From contig JAKFGP010000024.1 of assembly GCA_021502835.1 (NCBI GenBank), positions 186,001 through 250,000 of the forward strand: a DNA stretch of 64,000 nt, given 5' to 3'. Made by a program: the position numbers and the translations under genes. Under the pieces are notes generated by a model. The model searched no databases and was not told the DNA's origin. It saw only the letters and a list, made by a program, of their open reading frames with translations. Below, one piece after another: positions 31,699 to 41,838 of the stretch (positions within the stretch are counted from its first letter, which is position 1; each line of letters opens with the position of its first letter). This DNA comes from Streptomyces thinghirensis. Its GTDB lineage: Bacteria > Actinomycetota > Actinomycetia > Streptomycetales > Streptomycetaceae.

Positions 31699-34600
31699 TC
31701 AACGGAGCTGGAAGTACGAGGCATTGTGGTCGACGATGGCGTCCCAGTCCGCGTCCGCCGGGAAGCGCAGGACGTCCCAGCCGGCTTCCTCCAGGCGGTA
31801 GCCGGCCTCGATGTCGCGGGTGGAGTCGGCTGCACGGCCGGGCACGTCGACGAACACGGCGAGGTCGGCGCCCTCCAGGTGGAAGACCAGGTCCGGGCAG
31901 GCCCCGCGGCGGCGACGAAGGCGCCGACGTCGTCCGGCAGCCGGTAGCCCTTCGCCCGCAACCAGCCGAGCAGGTCACCCTGTGCGACGAGAGCAGACAG
32001 GTCGGCCTCCACCGGGGTGGGCGACGAGGTCGCCTCGCCGGCGGGCACGGCGACCTGCGCGGTCCTCGTGCTCTCCGCCGCCGGGGCCAGCCGGCGGAAC
32101 TGCTCGCTGCGGGACTCGCCGCGATCCTCCCGCCGGGTCCGGGCGCGGGCCAGCCGCGCCAGCGGCGCGGGTGGGCCGCGTGTCGGCTCAGCTGGCGGTG
32201 GTGCGTCTGGTTGGCGTACGTGAGCAGACAGGCGTAGCAGCCCCGGGCGCACTTCTCGTCGACCTCCGGGCCCCCTTGTCCTCGCCGGTGTCCGGGTCGA
32301 AGTGACAGATCTCCAGCGCGGCCCGCGCCGCCTCGCCGAGGGCGTCCTTGTCGTGCTGAATCCGGCGCAGTACGCCGGCGCCGCCCTCGGCGGCCTCCGT
32401 GAACAGCATGCGGCGCCTCGGGCCCTCGTCCGGCGGCAGCAGTTCAGCGGTCAGCTCGGAGTCCTCCAGCTCGAACGCCGCCTCGATGCCGCGCTCCAGC
32501 GCGCTAGGAAGGACAGCGCCACCGGCTCGGGCAGCGGTTCGTCGAGGGTGACCACCAGGATGTTGCGGCGGTCCTCGACGAAGGGCAGCACCCGCTTCTT
32601 GCGGCGCTTCTCGTTGCCGTCCTCGTCGACCACCGGCATGCCGGTGCCCTCGATGGCGTCGCGGCGGCCCGGTCGTTGAGCCAGCGGCCGTCGCCCAGGT
32701 CCAGCCAGTAGCCGTCCGGCTCGCCCTCCTTGGCACGGACGCGTCCGAGGTTGGTGATCCGGACGGTCGCCGAGTCGCCGTAGTCGAGCGTAAGGACCGG
32801 CGCCTCGTTGGCGTCGGTGGCGTGTGAGGTGAGGCGTCCCTTGCGAGCTCCGTGGTCCTGGAAGGCGTACGAGGTCTCCAGGCGGAAACCCGCCCGGCGG
32901 CGCTCCTCCTCGTCGGAGGAGATCCGCTCGCGCGGCGTCGTGTACACGGTGTGCAGGTGGAGCAGGCCGGTGCGCTTGCCGTACAGCTCCTCGCCGCACA
33001 TCGTGCACTTGTCGGCGCCGGGCTTGACGGCGTAGTGGTAGCCGCAGCCGTCGCAGCGCCTGGCCTCCGCCGTCGCCAGCTCGCCCGAGGCGTCCGGCGG
33101 CAGTTGCACCCGGGTGACCTGGTAGCGGGCGCCCTCGTGGTAGATGAGCGCGCCGGGGCCGAACTCGCGGATCGCGAGGAAGCGAGGACGCTGGAGGTAG
33201 TCGCCGTCGGCGTTACGGCGGTTGCCGGAGCGCGGGATGTACGCGGCCAGCGGCTAGCCTCGGGAAGCTGTAGCCGGGCAGGAAGCCTTCGGACGCCAGG
33301 TACCGGTAGGGATTGAAGTCGCTCATCACCGACTTGCTGTCGGTGGAGCGGTTCAGCAGGAGGTTCGTCTGCGTCTCGGCCTCCCGTCGGCGACTGCGTG
33401 CCCGGGTCTGCTCGCCGGGGAGAGGGTGTGATCGACGACGCGCTTGTTCTGTTCGTACTGGTCGATGACGGCGGCCCGGAACAATTGACGCCATCGCTCG
33501 AACGCGGCGTCGAACTCCCCCGGTGCTCGCTCGATCCGGTCCTCGATCCACTCGTCGTACCACCAGGTGGTCGACGCGAAGTCCGCGATCAGCGGGCGCG
33601 AGGACGGTACGGGCGGTGATGGCCGCGCGTCGGCGGGCATCCTCGTCCAGGGACCGGTTGAGAACTTCGGTACGCAGCGGCAGCGGCATCTGCGGATCGG
33701 GCCGGTCCTCACCGTCCGGGTCATAGGGCGACGTCGACGACCTCGGGGATCGCGACGCCGAGCTTCATCCCGGTCTCGGCCAGCCAGATGCCCTGCAGAT
33801 GGGAGCGGACCAGATCCTCGTTGGCCAGGTCCAGGCGCGGCGGGGCCACCTGCCCCGACACCATGTCCTGGGACCTGCGGAAGTAGTACTGGTCGTGGCT
33901 GTTGCCCGTCGCGCAGTACGTCGTCACCAGCGCGGGCTGACCGGAACGGCCCGCCCGGCCGAGCGCTGCGCGTAGTTCGCCGGGGTCGGCGGCACATTGC
34001 GCATCAGCACGGCGTTGAGCGAGGAGATGTCCACGCCCAGCTCCATCGTCGGCGAACAGTACAGCAAGGGAAGTTCGGCGTCCCGGAACAGCCGCTCGCG
34101 CTCCAGGCGGTCCTCGGGGGTGACCTGCGCGGTATGCTCCCGGGCGAACAGGCCGGCCAGCTCGGCGGCCGCGGTCCGGTACAGATCGCGGAAGAACGGG
34201 TTGACGCGCGGGCCCTCGCCGCTGGTGTAGGTGCGCGCCAGGGGGATCAACCGCGCCCCCGCTCGCCGTTCCCGGCGCGCCAGATCAGTGCGGCGGCCGA
34301 CACCCGGTAGCCGGTGCGCTTCTGGGCCGCGCGGCGGCGGTAGGCCGGACCGGACTGTTCCGGAGTCGCGTCCACCTCGCGCACCAGGTCCGCGTCGCGC
34401 AGCACCTTCAGCAGGTCCTCGATGACCTTCTGCACGTCGTCCAGGGGCAGGTCGCGCAGCTCGGGAACGTTCCGCCGCAGGTACTTGCCGAACTTCCCGC
34501 GGGCCGACAGGAACTGCGCGGTCCGCTCCATCCCCGGCCGTGAGCCGTACGGATAGGCGGTGCCGACCGCCGGCCGGTCGCTCTCGCCGAGCACCCACGG

Positions 34601-37049
34601 TCCGGTCAGGCGCTCCTCGCTCGCCCGCTGCAGGGTGTCGAAGTCGTCGCGGAAGTACTGCACGTCGATGGCGAGAGAACGCCGCATGAAGTCGAGCAGA
34701 GTCCGGGCGACCTCCTCGCGCAGCGCGGGATCGGCATCGCGCAGCGCGGCGTGCGCCGACTGCCAGCGTTCGGGACGGGCGGCGATCCAGTCCAGGTCCT
34801 CGTAGTCGATGCGCAGCAGCCCCGTCTGCTCCAGGTTCGGCATCGTGATGCGCCAGCCGCGCTCCAGGTCGCGGTAGAGGCGGTACCCCACGACGTCCCG
34901 GAAGGCCTTCGTGGCCCGGCGCTCCATGGAGGGGGCAGGTCGGCGCCGGCGGCGTACTCGCGGGGTTCCAGGCCCATCACCTCGGTGACGGCCTCCGCGA
35001 GGTCGTCGTGGCTCGAGGCCCTCCTCACCGGAGCGCAACGTGGCCTGGTACAGGGCGCCACGCAACTGGGTCACCTGGGCGAAGTCGTTGAAGTGCCCGG
35101 CCTGCAGGGAGGCGTCCTGACGGTTGTCGACGAAGGTGAGGAGCTTGCGCGCCTCTTTGCCCAGGCTGTCCTCCGGCACCGCCCGCAGGGACTTCACGAT
35201 GGACGCGGAGATCAGCGAGGTCGCCGAGGAACGGCCCTCCTGGTCGAGGGTGGCCAGCTTGGCGAAGTCCCGGCCGCGGGTCTGCTCGTAGGAGACCTGG
35301 CAGTGCACGCAGAACAGGAACGGCGCCGGGACGAACGCAGCGACCAGACCCTCGCCCGTCTCGTTGCCGTGGGCGTCCACGACGACGCGCTTGGGCAGGC
35401 GCGGTCTGGAGGCCTTCTTGACGACCGTCACGCCCTGAGCGTCCGGCTCCAGCCATGACTCAGGCAGCCGCCGGTCGTCGACGGCCTTCTGCGGATCGGC
35501 CGGCCACTCGTAGTCCTCGCCGGGCATACCCAGGTAGAGGTAGCCCTCGCCCGCGCGACCTCCGGAGGCGGAGGTGTCCCGGCGCGGCTCGTACCGGAAC
35601 GCACCGCCGTCCTCGGTCCGCCAGACGGTCAGGTACTCCTGGCCGCACTCGCGGCAGAACGCCAGCGGGAACAGCGGCTTGCCGTCGCTGTCCGGCTGCT
35701 CCAGCTGGTAGGTGCGGGTGAGCGGCCGGGTGAGCGGATCCTCCAGCGTCGTGTAGACGGTGTCGCCCTTGGAGAGGAACTGGTGCAGCCGGAACGCGAA
35801 CAGGGGCCGCTCCGTCACCGGATGCTTGGCCTGGGCGCCGGCCTCCAGAGTCGTGCGGATCGCCTCGTGCACGCTCTCCTCGGACACCCCGGACTGTTCG
35901 GCCAGCTCGGCCGCCGCCTCTTCGAGGGTGCCCGGGGCGCAGCGGCGGAGCCGTCCGGCATTCTCCTCGCGTTCCAGACCGAACCGGGACTCCACCCAGC
36001 GGGCCAGCGGGTCCCTCGTCAGAGCCTCGTACGAGCGTGGGGCCGCCGGCACCCGCAGCCGCTCGGCGGGTACCGAATCGGGGGCCTCCTCCGTCGCCCG
36101 GACCAGGGTCTCGCCGATGACCCGCTTCGGCAGCACGGTCGTACCGAACAGCCGGCCGGCGACCCTGGCCACCTCGCGCCGCTGGTCCTCCCACGAGCCC
36201 TCGGTGGACATGGTCGCCGAGGTGCCGATGCACTGCAGCGTCGCAGACGCGCGGCAGGCCTCACGCACCCGACGGATCAGGAACGCCACGTCCGCGCCCT
36301 GCCGGCCCCGGTAGGTGTGCAGCTCGTCGAAGACGAGGAACTGCAGCCCCTCGGCCATGCGGATCAGGCTGGACCGGTCGTCGGGCCGGGTCAGCATCAG
36401 CTCCAGCATCACGTAGTTGGTCAGCAGGATGTCCGGAGGCTCCTTGCGCAGCTTCCGACGGTCCTCCTCGGACTCCTGGCCGGTGTACCGGGCGAAGGTG
36501 ACCGGCTCGCGGCCCTTGCCGAATCCGTGGCGCAGGTACTTCTCGAGTTCGCCCAGTTGCGAGTTGGCCAGTGCGTTCATCGGGTAGACGACGATCGCGC
36601 GCACCCGGCCGCCCGCCTGTGGGCCCGCCGCCTGACGCTCCTTCAGCACGCGGTCGACGATCGGGACGATGTACGCCAGCGACTTGCGGAACCGGTGCCC
36701 GTGGTCAGCACGTAGGAGTCGCCCGCCTGCGCGGCCTCGATCGCCTGCCGCTGGTGAAGATGGAAGGTCAGCGGGCGGCCGTCCGGACGCGGCGAGGTCT
36801 CCCTTCTTGCCGGCCTGGAAGATCTCCGCGCACCTCGGATGCAGCACACCGTCCCGCACGAGGTCGGTGACCTGACCGCCGTCGGCGAAGAATGGGTTCA
36901 GCGACAGCCAGGGGGTCGGGCCACTGCGACTTCGCTGCCAGGTCCTCCTCGACGAAGTTGCCGATCCGGGCGTCCCTGATCACCGTTGCGCTCTTGGTGA
37001 AGTCCTTGTACTCGCTGATCAGGTCGGCATGGATGCCGAAGACGTCCAT
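31699..37049 (-). CDS. DEAD/DEAH helicase with DUF1998, DruE/YprA type
   Basis: About 1,780 aa if started at the ATG at 37049 ([20 protein letters not shown]). Motifs: Walker [21 protein letters not shown] (about residue 113), [20 protein letters not shown], motif [22 protein letters not shown] (about 238), TSATMSTEG, a Cys pair [33 protein letters not shown], and the C-terminal motifs [20 protein letters not shown] and [14 protein letters not shown]1998 near the end carries [24 protein letters not shown] and [18 protein letters not shown], a Cys cluster typical of MrfA/DrmB-like zinc domains. A final ~60 residues, [16 protein letters not shown] and [18 protein letters not shown], look like a degenerate PD-(D/E)xK fold. 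The length and layout match DruE-like proteins. Its frame upstream of 37049 stays open into the kinase. Confidence 0.85.
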
Positions 37050-38070
37050 GGCCTCGGGCAGGCGCGGCTCCCTGCGAGGCACGGGTGTGGGGGCGGCTGC
37101 GGCGGGCTCGGGGAGCAGGGTGCGCAGCCGCGCCACCGGGTCCATCACCCGCCAGTGCGGGGCGAGCAGGGCGGCCGTGTCATCCGGTGCGAGGGCGAGC
37201 GGGACCAGGACCTCACGGACCAGTGCGGCGTTCTCCGGGCCGGAGGTCGGCGTCCTTCTCCAGAAGGCGCTCCACCAACCGGACCAACTCCGCGGGCAGG
37301 TCCGGGCGTACCAGGGTGAGCCGCGGCGGCTTCTCGTGCTGGTGCTGCTCGGAGAGTTCGAAGGGGGTTCTGGCGGAGAACGGCGGCTGCCCGATCAGCA
37401 GTTCGTACAGGATGCAGCCGAGCGCGTAGAGGTCGGCCGACGCGGAGACCCGCTCGGCACGGAACTGCTCGGGTGCCATGTACCGGGCCGTGCCGACACT
37501 GACGCCCGTACTGGTCAGCCGCGTCTGGTCGGGATCGTCGACGACCGAACCCATGCCGAAGTCGAGGACCTTGACGGTGCCGTCACGCGTCAGTATCGCG
37601 TTGGCCGGCTTCAGGTCGCGGTGTACGACCCCGGCGGTGTGCGCGGCGGCGAGACCGGCGGCGATCTGCGCCCCGACGGCCGCGACCCAGGAGACGGGCA
37701 GTTGGGGTTCCTCGTCGATGAGGTCCGCGAGGGGATGGCCGTCCAGCAGCTCCATGGCCAGGTAGGGCAGGCCACTGCCGTCCGGCGCCCCGTCCACGCC
37801 GCCGTCGATGAGCAGGGTCAGGTTGGGGTGCCCTTGGGAGAGCATCCGCATGATCCGCACCTCGCGGCGGAAGCGGTCGATCTCCTTGTTCGCCCCCGAG
37901 GCGTCGACGGCGACACCGGTCCGGGCGCGCAGCACGGTCTTGACCGCGACCTCCTGGTGCGGGGAGTCAGGAGCCGCCCGAAGGTCCTCCGCCCGATGCA
38001 CCTCGCCCATGTTCCCGCGTCCCAGGACCCCCATGATCCGGAATCGTCCGTCGACCGTCCCCTGGCCCAC
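37050..38070 (-). CDS. Ser/Thr protein kinase (PknB-type), apparently fused to the downstream helicase
   Basis: The GTG at 38070 has a strong ribosome-binding site (GGGGAGGG) and starts MGQGTVDGRFRIMGVLGRGN; an earlier start at 38100 is possible. All kinase landmarks are present: G-loop VLGRGNMGEVH, the VAVK lysine (EVAVKTVLRA), catalytic loop VHRDLKPANAIL (about residue 147), DFGMGSV and RYMAPEQFRAERVSASADLY. No membrane segment or PASTA repeats are seen, so it is cytoplasmic. After one missing or extra base near 37237 the frame reads through ENAALVREVLVPLALAPDD and a Pro-rich linker directly into the helicase start MDVFGIH at 37049, with no stop. It is therefore either the N-terminal domain of a ~2,130-aa kinase-helicase or a separate gene whose stop was lost to an error. 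First gene of the operon. Confidence 0.85.
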
Positions 38071-38135
38071 TGGCCCTCCCCGATTCACCCGTCCACACAA
38101 GGTGGGTACATTCCGTGAGGAGCGTATACCTTCAC

Positions 38136-38176
38136 CTGTTGACGAGGATCACACTATCTGTTGACGATGTCAACAG
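38136..38176 (-). promoter_or_regulatory. operator cluster upstream of the kinase-helicase operon
   Basis: A perfect 8+3+8 palindrome CTGTTGACGATGTCAACAG covers 38158-38176. A second half-site CTGTTGAC sits at 38136-38143. On the minus strand TTGACATCGTCAAC is followed after three bases by TAGTGT (38156-38151), exactly as upstream of mcrB. The two CGTCAACAG copies are direct repeats on the minus strand. The kinase GTG lies 66 bases below the nearest half-site. Confidence 0.6.
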
Positions 38177-38542
38177 GCAAGTCGGGGGTTGACGTACGCG
38201 ACATCGGTTCCGGAGCGTGGTTCAGATGTCCCGGGAGGGGACCGCCGGCTCGGTGACCTGCAGCGATGCGAGGGCATCGGTTGCTGACCCGGGCGCATGA
38301 ACCTACAGTCGTTTCACGCTCGTGCCGCTTGATGTAGCCGAAAGCCCCAGACGAGTCCCAGTGGACTCCTGCGACCCGCCTCCTGCACCACGGTGATTTC
38401 GACTGGGGCGGGGACCGCAGCGCCACGCCGCTGGCGCGAAGCGTCCCGTGGCGGACACGGCGCCGGAATGCCGGGCAGCGGTGATCACACTTGCCGAGGC
38501 CTCTGAAGGGCCCGCCCACCGCCACCCCTCCGGGACCCGGCC

Positions 38543-38739
38543 TTGGCCGTCGCCCTCGCCGAGTGCGATGTCCGGGCCGAGGAGGAAACGGTGCTGAACG
38601 ACCTGCTCGCGGACCTCGGCATGCGGTCCCGCCGAAACGCGTCCCCCGGCCGCGGAGTTCCGCGCCTACCGGCTGACACACCTTCGTCACGCGCGTCCTC
38701 GTGCGGCACCTCGCCCGGTACCCGGACGCCGGCCTTTAG
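38543..38739 (+). pseudogene. fragment of a hypothetical gene
   Basis: LAVALAECDVRAEEETVLND and LLADLGMRSRRNASP, then after a frame change near 38647 AEFRAYRLTHLRH and LVRHLARYPDAGL with a stop at 38739. Amino-acid use is protein-like, but only ~65 residues are present and no start with a ribosome-binding site is visible. Probably the C-terminal end of a gene cut by insertion of the island, or simply a small error-broken gene. Confidence 0.3.
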
Positions 38740-39136
38740 GGCGACCCCGCAGGGTGAGTGCGCCGATTCGTCGAGTGAGGCAGCTGCCTCCGCAGGGTGA
38801 CGAGAGGTGACCGACGGGTGACCGGCTCTGTGAGGGCGCGCACAGGGCTCACGTCACACGCGGCCGGGGTTAGTAGACGCCTGACGGCCGCTCGCCCGCG
38901 TGGTCGCCGACCGTCCGGGCGAGTCACGCGGCCGGTCTGCGAAGCGGCGTAGTAGGTCACACACTTGTCGCGGCGCCGGAGCGTTCCGCAGTGTGTTCGG
39001 CGTACCGGGGAGCCGAGCGCCGGGACCGGACGGGAAGAGCCCGTCCGTGATCCAGACACCGGCCCTGATGACGCGAAGCCGCGTCCATCGCGGACACCGC
39101 GTCGCCGACCCCCGTCGGCCTCCCCATCACGTTCCC

Positions 39137-39150
39137 TTTTTTTTTTTTTT
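39137..39150 (+). repeat. homopolymer of 14 Ts
   Basis: Fourteen consecutive Ts lie 22 bases upstream of the transglycosylase GTG and directly before CCCCGAATGGAGAGG. Such a tract is very rare in 70+ % GC DNA. It could be an end-of-hairpin U tract of an attenuator or a slippage-prone site. Its exact length is doubtful given the indel rate of the sequence. Confidence 0.8.
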
Positions 39151-39172
39151 CCCCGAATGGAGAGGTACACCC

Positions 39173-39691
39173 GTGCACGCCATCATGCGCCGCCCCAGCT
39201 TCCGCAAGTCCGCCGTGGCCTCCCTCGCCGCCGCGGCGCCGCCGCCGTCACCCCTCACCCTCGCCCCGAGCCCGGCACACGCCGCCGAGCCGGCCAAGGC
39301 CGCCACCGCGCAGACCCAGGCCCAGACCGACAAGATCAAGGCCATCGTCAAGGCCGGCGAGAAGAAGCACGGCGACGACCTCGACGGCTGGATCCGCACC
39401 GCCCTGGACGTCATGGACGCCAAGAACATCCCGGGCACCTACGACGGCCTGCACCGCAACATCATGCGCGAGTCGTCCGGCAACCCGAACGCGCAGAACA
39501 ACTGGGACGTCAACGCCCAGAACGGCATCCCCTCGAAGGGCCTGCTCCAGACGATCCAGCCCACCTTCGACGCCTACCACGTCAAGGGCACGAAGGACTC
39601 CGTCACCGACCCGGTCGCCAACATCGTCGCCGCCTGCAACTACGCGGCCGACAAGTACGGCTCCATGGACAACGTCGACTCCGCCTACTGA
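39173..39691 (+). CDS. secreted transglycosylase (SLT-like) domain protein
   Basis: Intact 172-aa frame. The GTG at 39173 has GGAGAGG seven bases before it. The N-terminus MHAIMRRPSFRKSAVASLA with an Ala-rich stretch and PAHAAEP is a Sec signal peptide. The mature part has the lytic-transglycosylase-like motif GLHRNIMRESSGNPNAQNNW with a catalytic-type Glu (RES), then NGIPSKGLLQTIQPTFDAYH and DPVANIVAACNYAADKYGS. It would cleave peptidoglycan glycan strands outside the membrane during growth or sporulation. Short, single-domain members of this kind are common in Streptomyces. Confidence 0.85.
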   Translation: MHAIMRRPSFRKSAVASLAAAAPPPSPLTLAPSPAHAAEPAKAATAQTQAQTDKIKAIVKAGEKKHGDDLDGWIRTALDVMDAKNIPGTYDGLHRNIMRESSGNPNAQNNWDVNAQNGIPSKGLLQTIQPTFDAYHVKGTKDSVTDPVANIVAACNYAADKYGSMDNVDSAY

Positions 39692-39767
39692 CCGGCGGAC
39701 CCACGAACCGCCTGAGCTCCAGGGGACGACCGGTCCCGCGCGGAGGCCGGCGGGGCCCAGGCAGCAC

Positions 39768-39805
39768 GGCGGGGCCGGAGGCACGACACGTCCTCCGGCC
39801 CCGCC
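39768..39805. terminator. strong hairpin between transglycosylase and murA
   Basis: GGCGGGGCCGGAGG (39768-39781) pairs perfectly with CCTCCGGCCCCGCC (39792-39805), a 14-bp stem with a ten-base loop. It lies between two converging genes, so it may serve both. Confidence 0.85.
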
Positions 39806-39879
39806 TGCGTCGCACCCAGTGCGTCCCAGAGGTGCCACCACGCCCCCTACGGCCGTACGGCGTGGATTTTTGACGGCTT

Positions 39880-41407
39880 TCAGATATCCCGGAAGATCTC
39901 GATCTGCGCCCCGATCGAGTTCAGCCGCTCGGCCAGGTCCTCGTACCCGCGGTTGATGACGTACACGTTGCGCAGTACCGACGTGCCCTCGGCGGCCATC
40001 ATCGCCAGGAGGACGACCACGGCGGGGCGCAGGGCCGGCGGGCACATCATCTCGGCGGCGCGCCAGCGGGTGGGGCCCTCGACCAGGACGCGGTGGGGGT
40101 CCAGGAGTTGGAGGCGGCCGCCGAGGCGGTTGAGGTCGGTGAGGTAGATGGCGCGGTTGTCGTAGACCCAGTCGTGGATGAGGGTCTGGCCCTGCGCCGA
40201 GGCCGCGATGGCCGCGAAGAAGGGGACGTTGTCGATGTTGAGGCCGGGGAAGGGCATCGGATGGATCTTGTCGATCGGCGCCTCCAGCTTCGACGGCCGG
40301 ACGGTCAGGTCCACCAGGCGCGTGCGGCCGTTGTCGGCGAAGTACTCCGGCGTGCGGTCGTGGTCGAGGCCCATCTCCTCCAGGACCGCCAGCTCGATCT
40401 CCAGGAACTCGATGGGGACGCGGCGGACCGTCAGCTCCGACTCCGTCACCACGGCGGCGGCCAGCAGGCTCATCGCCTCGACCGGGTCCTCGGAGGGGGA
40501 GTAGTCCACATCGGCGTCGATGACCGGCATGCCGTGCACGGTGAGGGTGGTGGTGCCGATGCCTTCGACGCGGACCCCGAGAGCCTCCAGGAAGAAGCAC
40601 AGGTCCTGGACCATTGTAGTTGGACGAGGCGTTGCGGATGACGGTGACGCCGTCGTGGCGGGGCGGCGGCCAGGAGGGCGTTCTCGGTGACCGTGTCGCC
40701 CCGTTCGGTCAGCACGATCGGGCGGTCCGGGCGCACCGTGCGGTCGACCACCGCGTGTAGTGGCCCTCGGTCGCGGCGACGTCCAGGCCGAAGCGGCGCA
40801 GCGCGATCATGTGCGGCTCGATGGTGCGGGTGCCGAGGTCGCAGCCGCCGGCGTAGGGCAGTCGGAAGCGGTCCATGCGGTGCAGCAGCGGCCCGAGGAA
40901 CATGATGATGGAGCGGGTGCGGACGGCGGCCTCGGCGTCGATGGCCTCCATGTCCAGCTCGGCCGGCGGCACGATCTCCAGGTCGGTGCCGTCGTTGATC
41001 CAGCGGGTGCGTACGCCGATGGAGTTCAGCACCTCCAGGAGGCGGTAGACCTCCTCGATGCGGGCGACCCGGCGCAGCACCGTGCGCCCCTTGTTGAGCA
41101 GCGAGGCGCACAGCAGGGCCACGCAGGCGTTCTTGCTGGTCTTGACGTCGATGGCGCCGGAGAGGCGCCGGCCGCCGACCACCCGCAGGTGCATCGGGCC
41201 CGCGTAGCCGAGAGAGACGATTTCGCTGTCCAGCGCTTCGCCGATGCGGGCGATCATCTCAAGGCTGATGTTCTGGTTGCCGCGCTCGATGCGGTTGACG
41301 GCGCTCTGACTTGTGCCGAGCGCCTCGGCAAGCTGTGACTGCGTCCAGCCGCGGTGCTGCCGGGCGTCACGGATGAGCTTGCCGATGCGTACGAGGTAGT
41401 CGTCTGC
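39880..41407 (-). CDS. murA: UDP-N-acetylglucosamine 1-carboxyvinyltransferase with N-terminal XRE helix-turn-helix
   Basis: Residues 1-60 are a clear HTH: YLVRIGKLIRDARQHRGWTQ, LAEALGTSQSAVNRIERGNQ. The enolpyruvyl transferase follows: LRVVGGRRLSGAIDVKTSKN, AGGCDLGTRTIEPH with the Cys that PEP and fosfomycin attack in MurA, VIRNASSNYMVQDLCFF-like segments, PMPFPGLNIDNVPFFAAIAA, and the end NVYVINRGYEDLAERLNSIG. The reaction adds the enolpyruvyl group of PEP to UDP-GlcNAc, the first committed step of peptidoglycan. This HTH-fused second MurA corresponds to the gene I remember as SCO5998. The start codon is not visible: an in-frame TAG lies five codons before GCA at 41407, so an error has removed it. 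Breaks near 40640, 40750 and 41410. Confidence 0.85.
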
Positions 41408-41421
41408 CTGAGGTTGAGGCT

Positions 41422-41437
41422 ATCTCAGATATGAGAT
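41422..41437. promoter_or_regulatory. palindrome upstream of HTH-murA
   Basis: ATCTCA-GATA-TGAGAT, a perfect inverted repeat, 15 bases before the first visible codon of the HTH-MurA gene. A related palindrome (TATCTCGA-CA-TCGAGATA) lies upstream of acnA. It may be an operator for the HTH of MurA itself or for another regulator. Confidence 0.45.
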
Positions 41438-41484
41438 GGCGCCTCTCGGGGGGTCCGTTGGAGTGACGGGCCGTCAACGGCGTC

Positions 41485-41681
41485 TCAATGATGCCTCGTC
41501 GAGCGTGTGCGCCGCCATCCGAAAGGTCCGGGCAAATCCATCGATGTCGTACGACGTCCCGTGCTGCTGCGGGTGTGGCGCGGGCCGTTCCTGCCGCCGG
41601 TCGTGATGGACCAGGAACGTTTGTTGATGTTCAGTCGTACTCCGGGAGGATCCGGAAGCTCTTGCGGAACGTGAGGGGCAT
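41485..41681 (-). CDS. DUF4236 small protein
   Basis: The ATG at 41681 has an ideal ribosome-binding site (GGAAGGAGGC). MPLTFRKSFRILP, then after a frame break near 41640 RLNINKRSWSITTGGRNGPR, the typical DUF4236 opening (F.KSf...pGvRlniskrG.s.s.G). About 66 aa, ending in a basic tail. Function unknown. Confidence 0.75.
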
Positions 41682-41838
41682 CGTGCCTCCTTCCGAGTCG
41701 TGCCGGGATGTTCCCGGCGCAAGTCGGATACCCCCGTTCTGCGTAGTGATGGCCGTGCGGGTCACTCGGACGGGCGCGGGGTGGGGCGTACGCCACACCG
41801 CGCCCGGGCATGACCAGCTCGCCCCCATGTACTAGAGT

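Larger units (their letters stand above)
38177..39172. other. island edge: ~1 kb without an intact gene
   Basis: Between the kinase promoter and the transglycosylase gene no frame on either strand has convincing protein character, apart from a short remnant near 38.5-38.74 kb. The right part (38.8-39.17 kb) is a GC-rich, hairpin-prone leader ending in 14 Ts. This is the junction between the accessory island and the conserved chromosomal block. No tRNA, integrase or direct-repeat attachment site was found. Confidence 0.5.

Noticed and set aside
22242..38070. BREX/Pgl system
   Set aside because: A kinase and a large methylase recall Pgl, but no PglZ phosphatase, BrxC/PglY ATPase or Lon-like protease is present, and the helicase is of the DUF1998 type.
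38760..39172. c-di-AMP (ydaO) riboswitch before the transglycosylase
   Set aside because: Such switches often precede Streptomyces cell-wall hydrolases, and the stretch CCGGGGAGCCGAGC looked suggestive, but I could not find the remaining conserved blocks in order.
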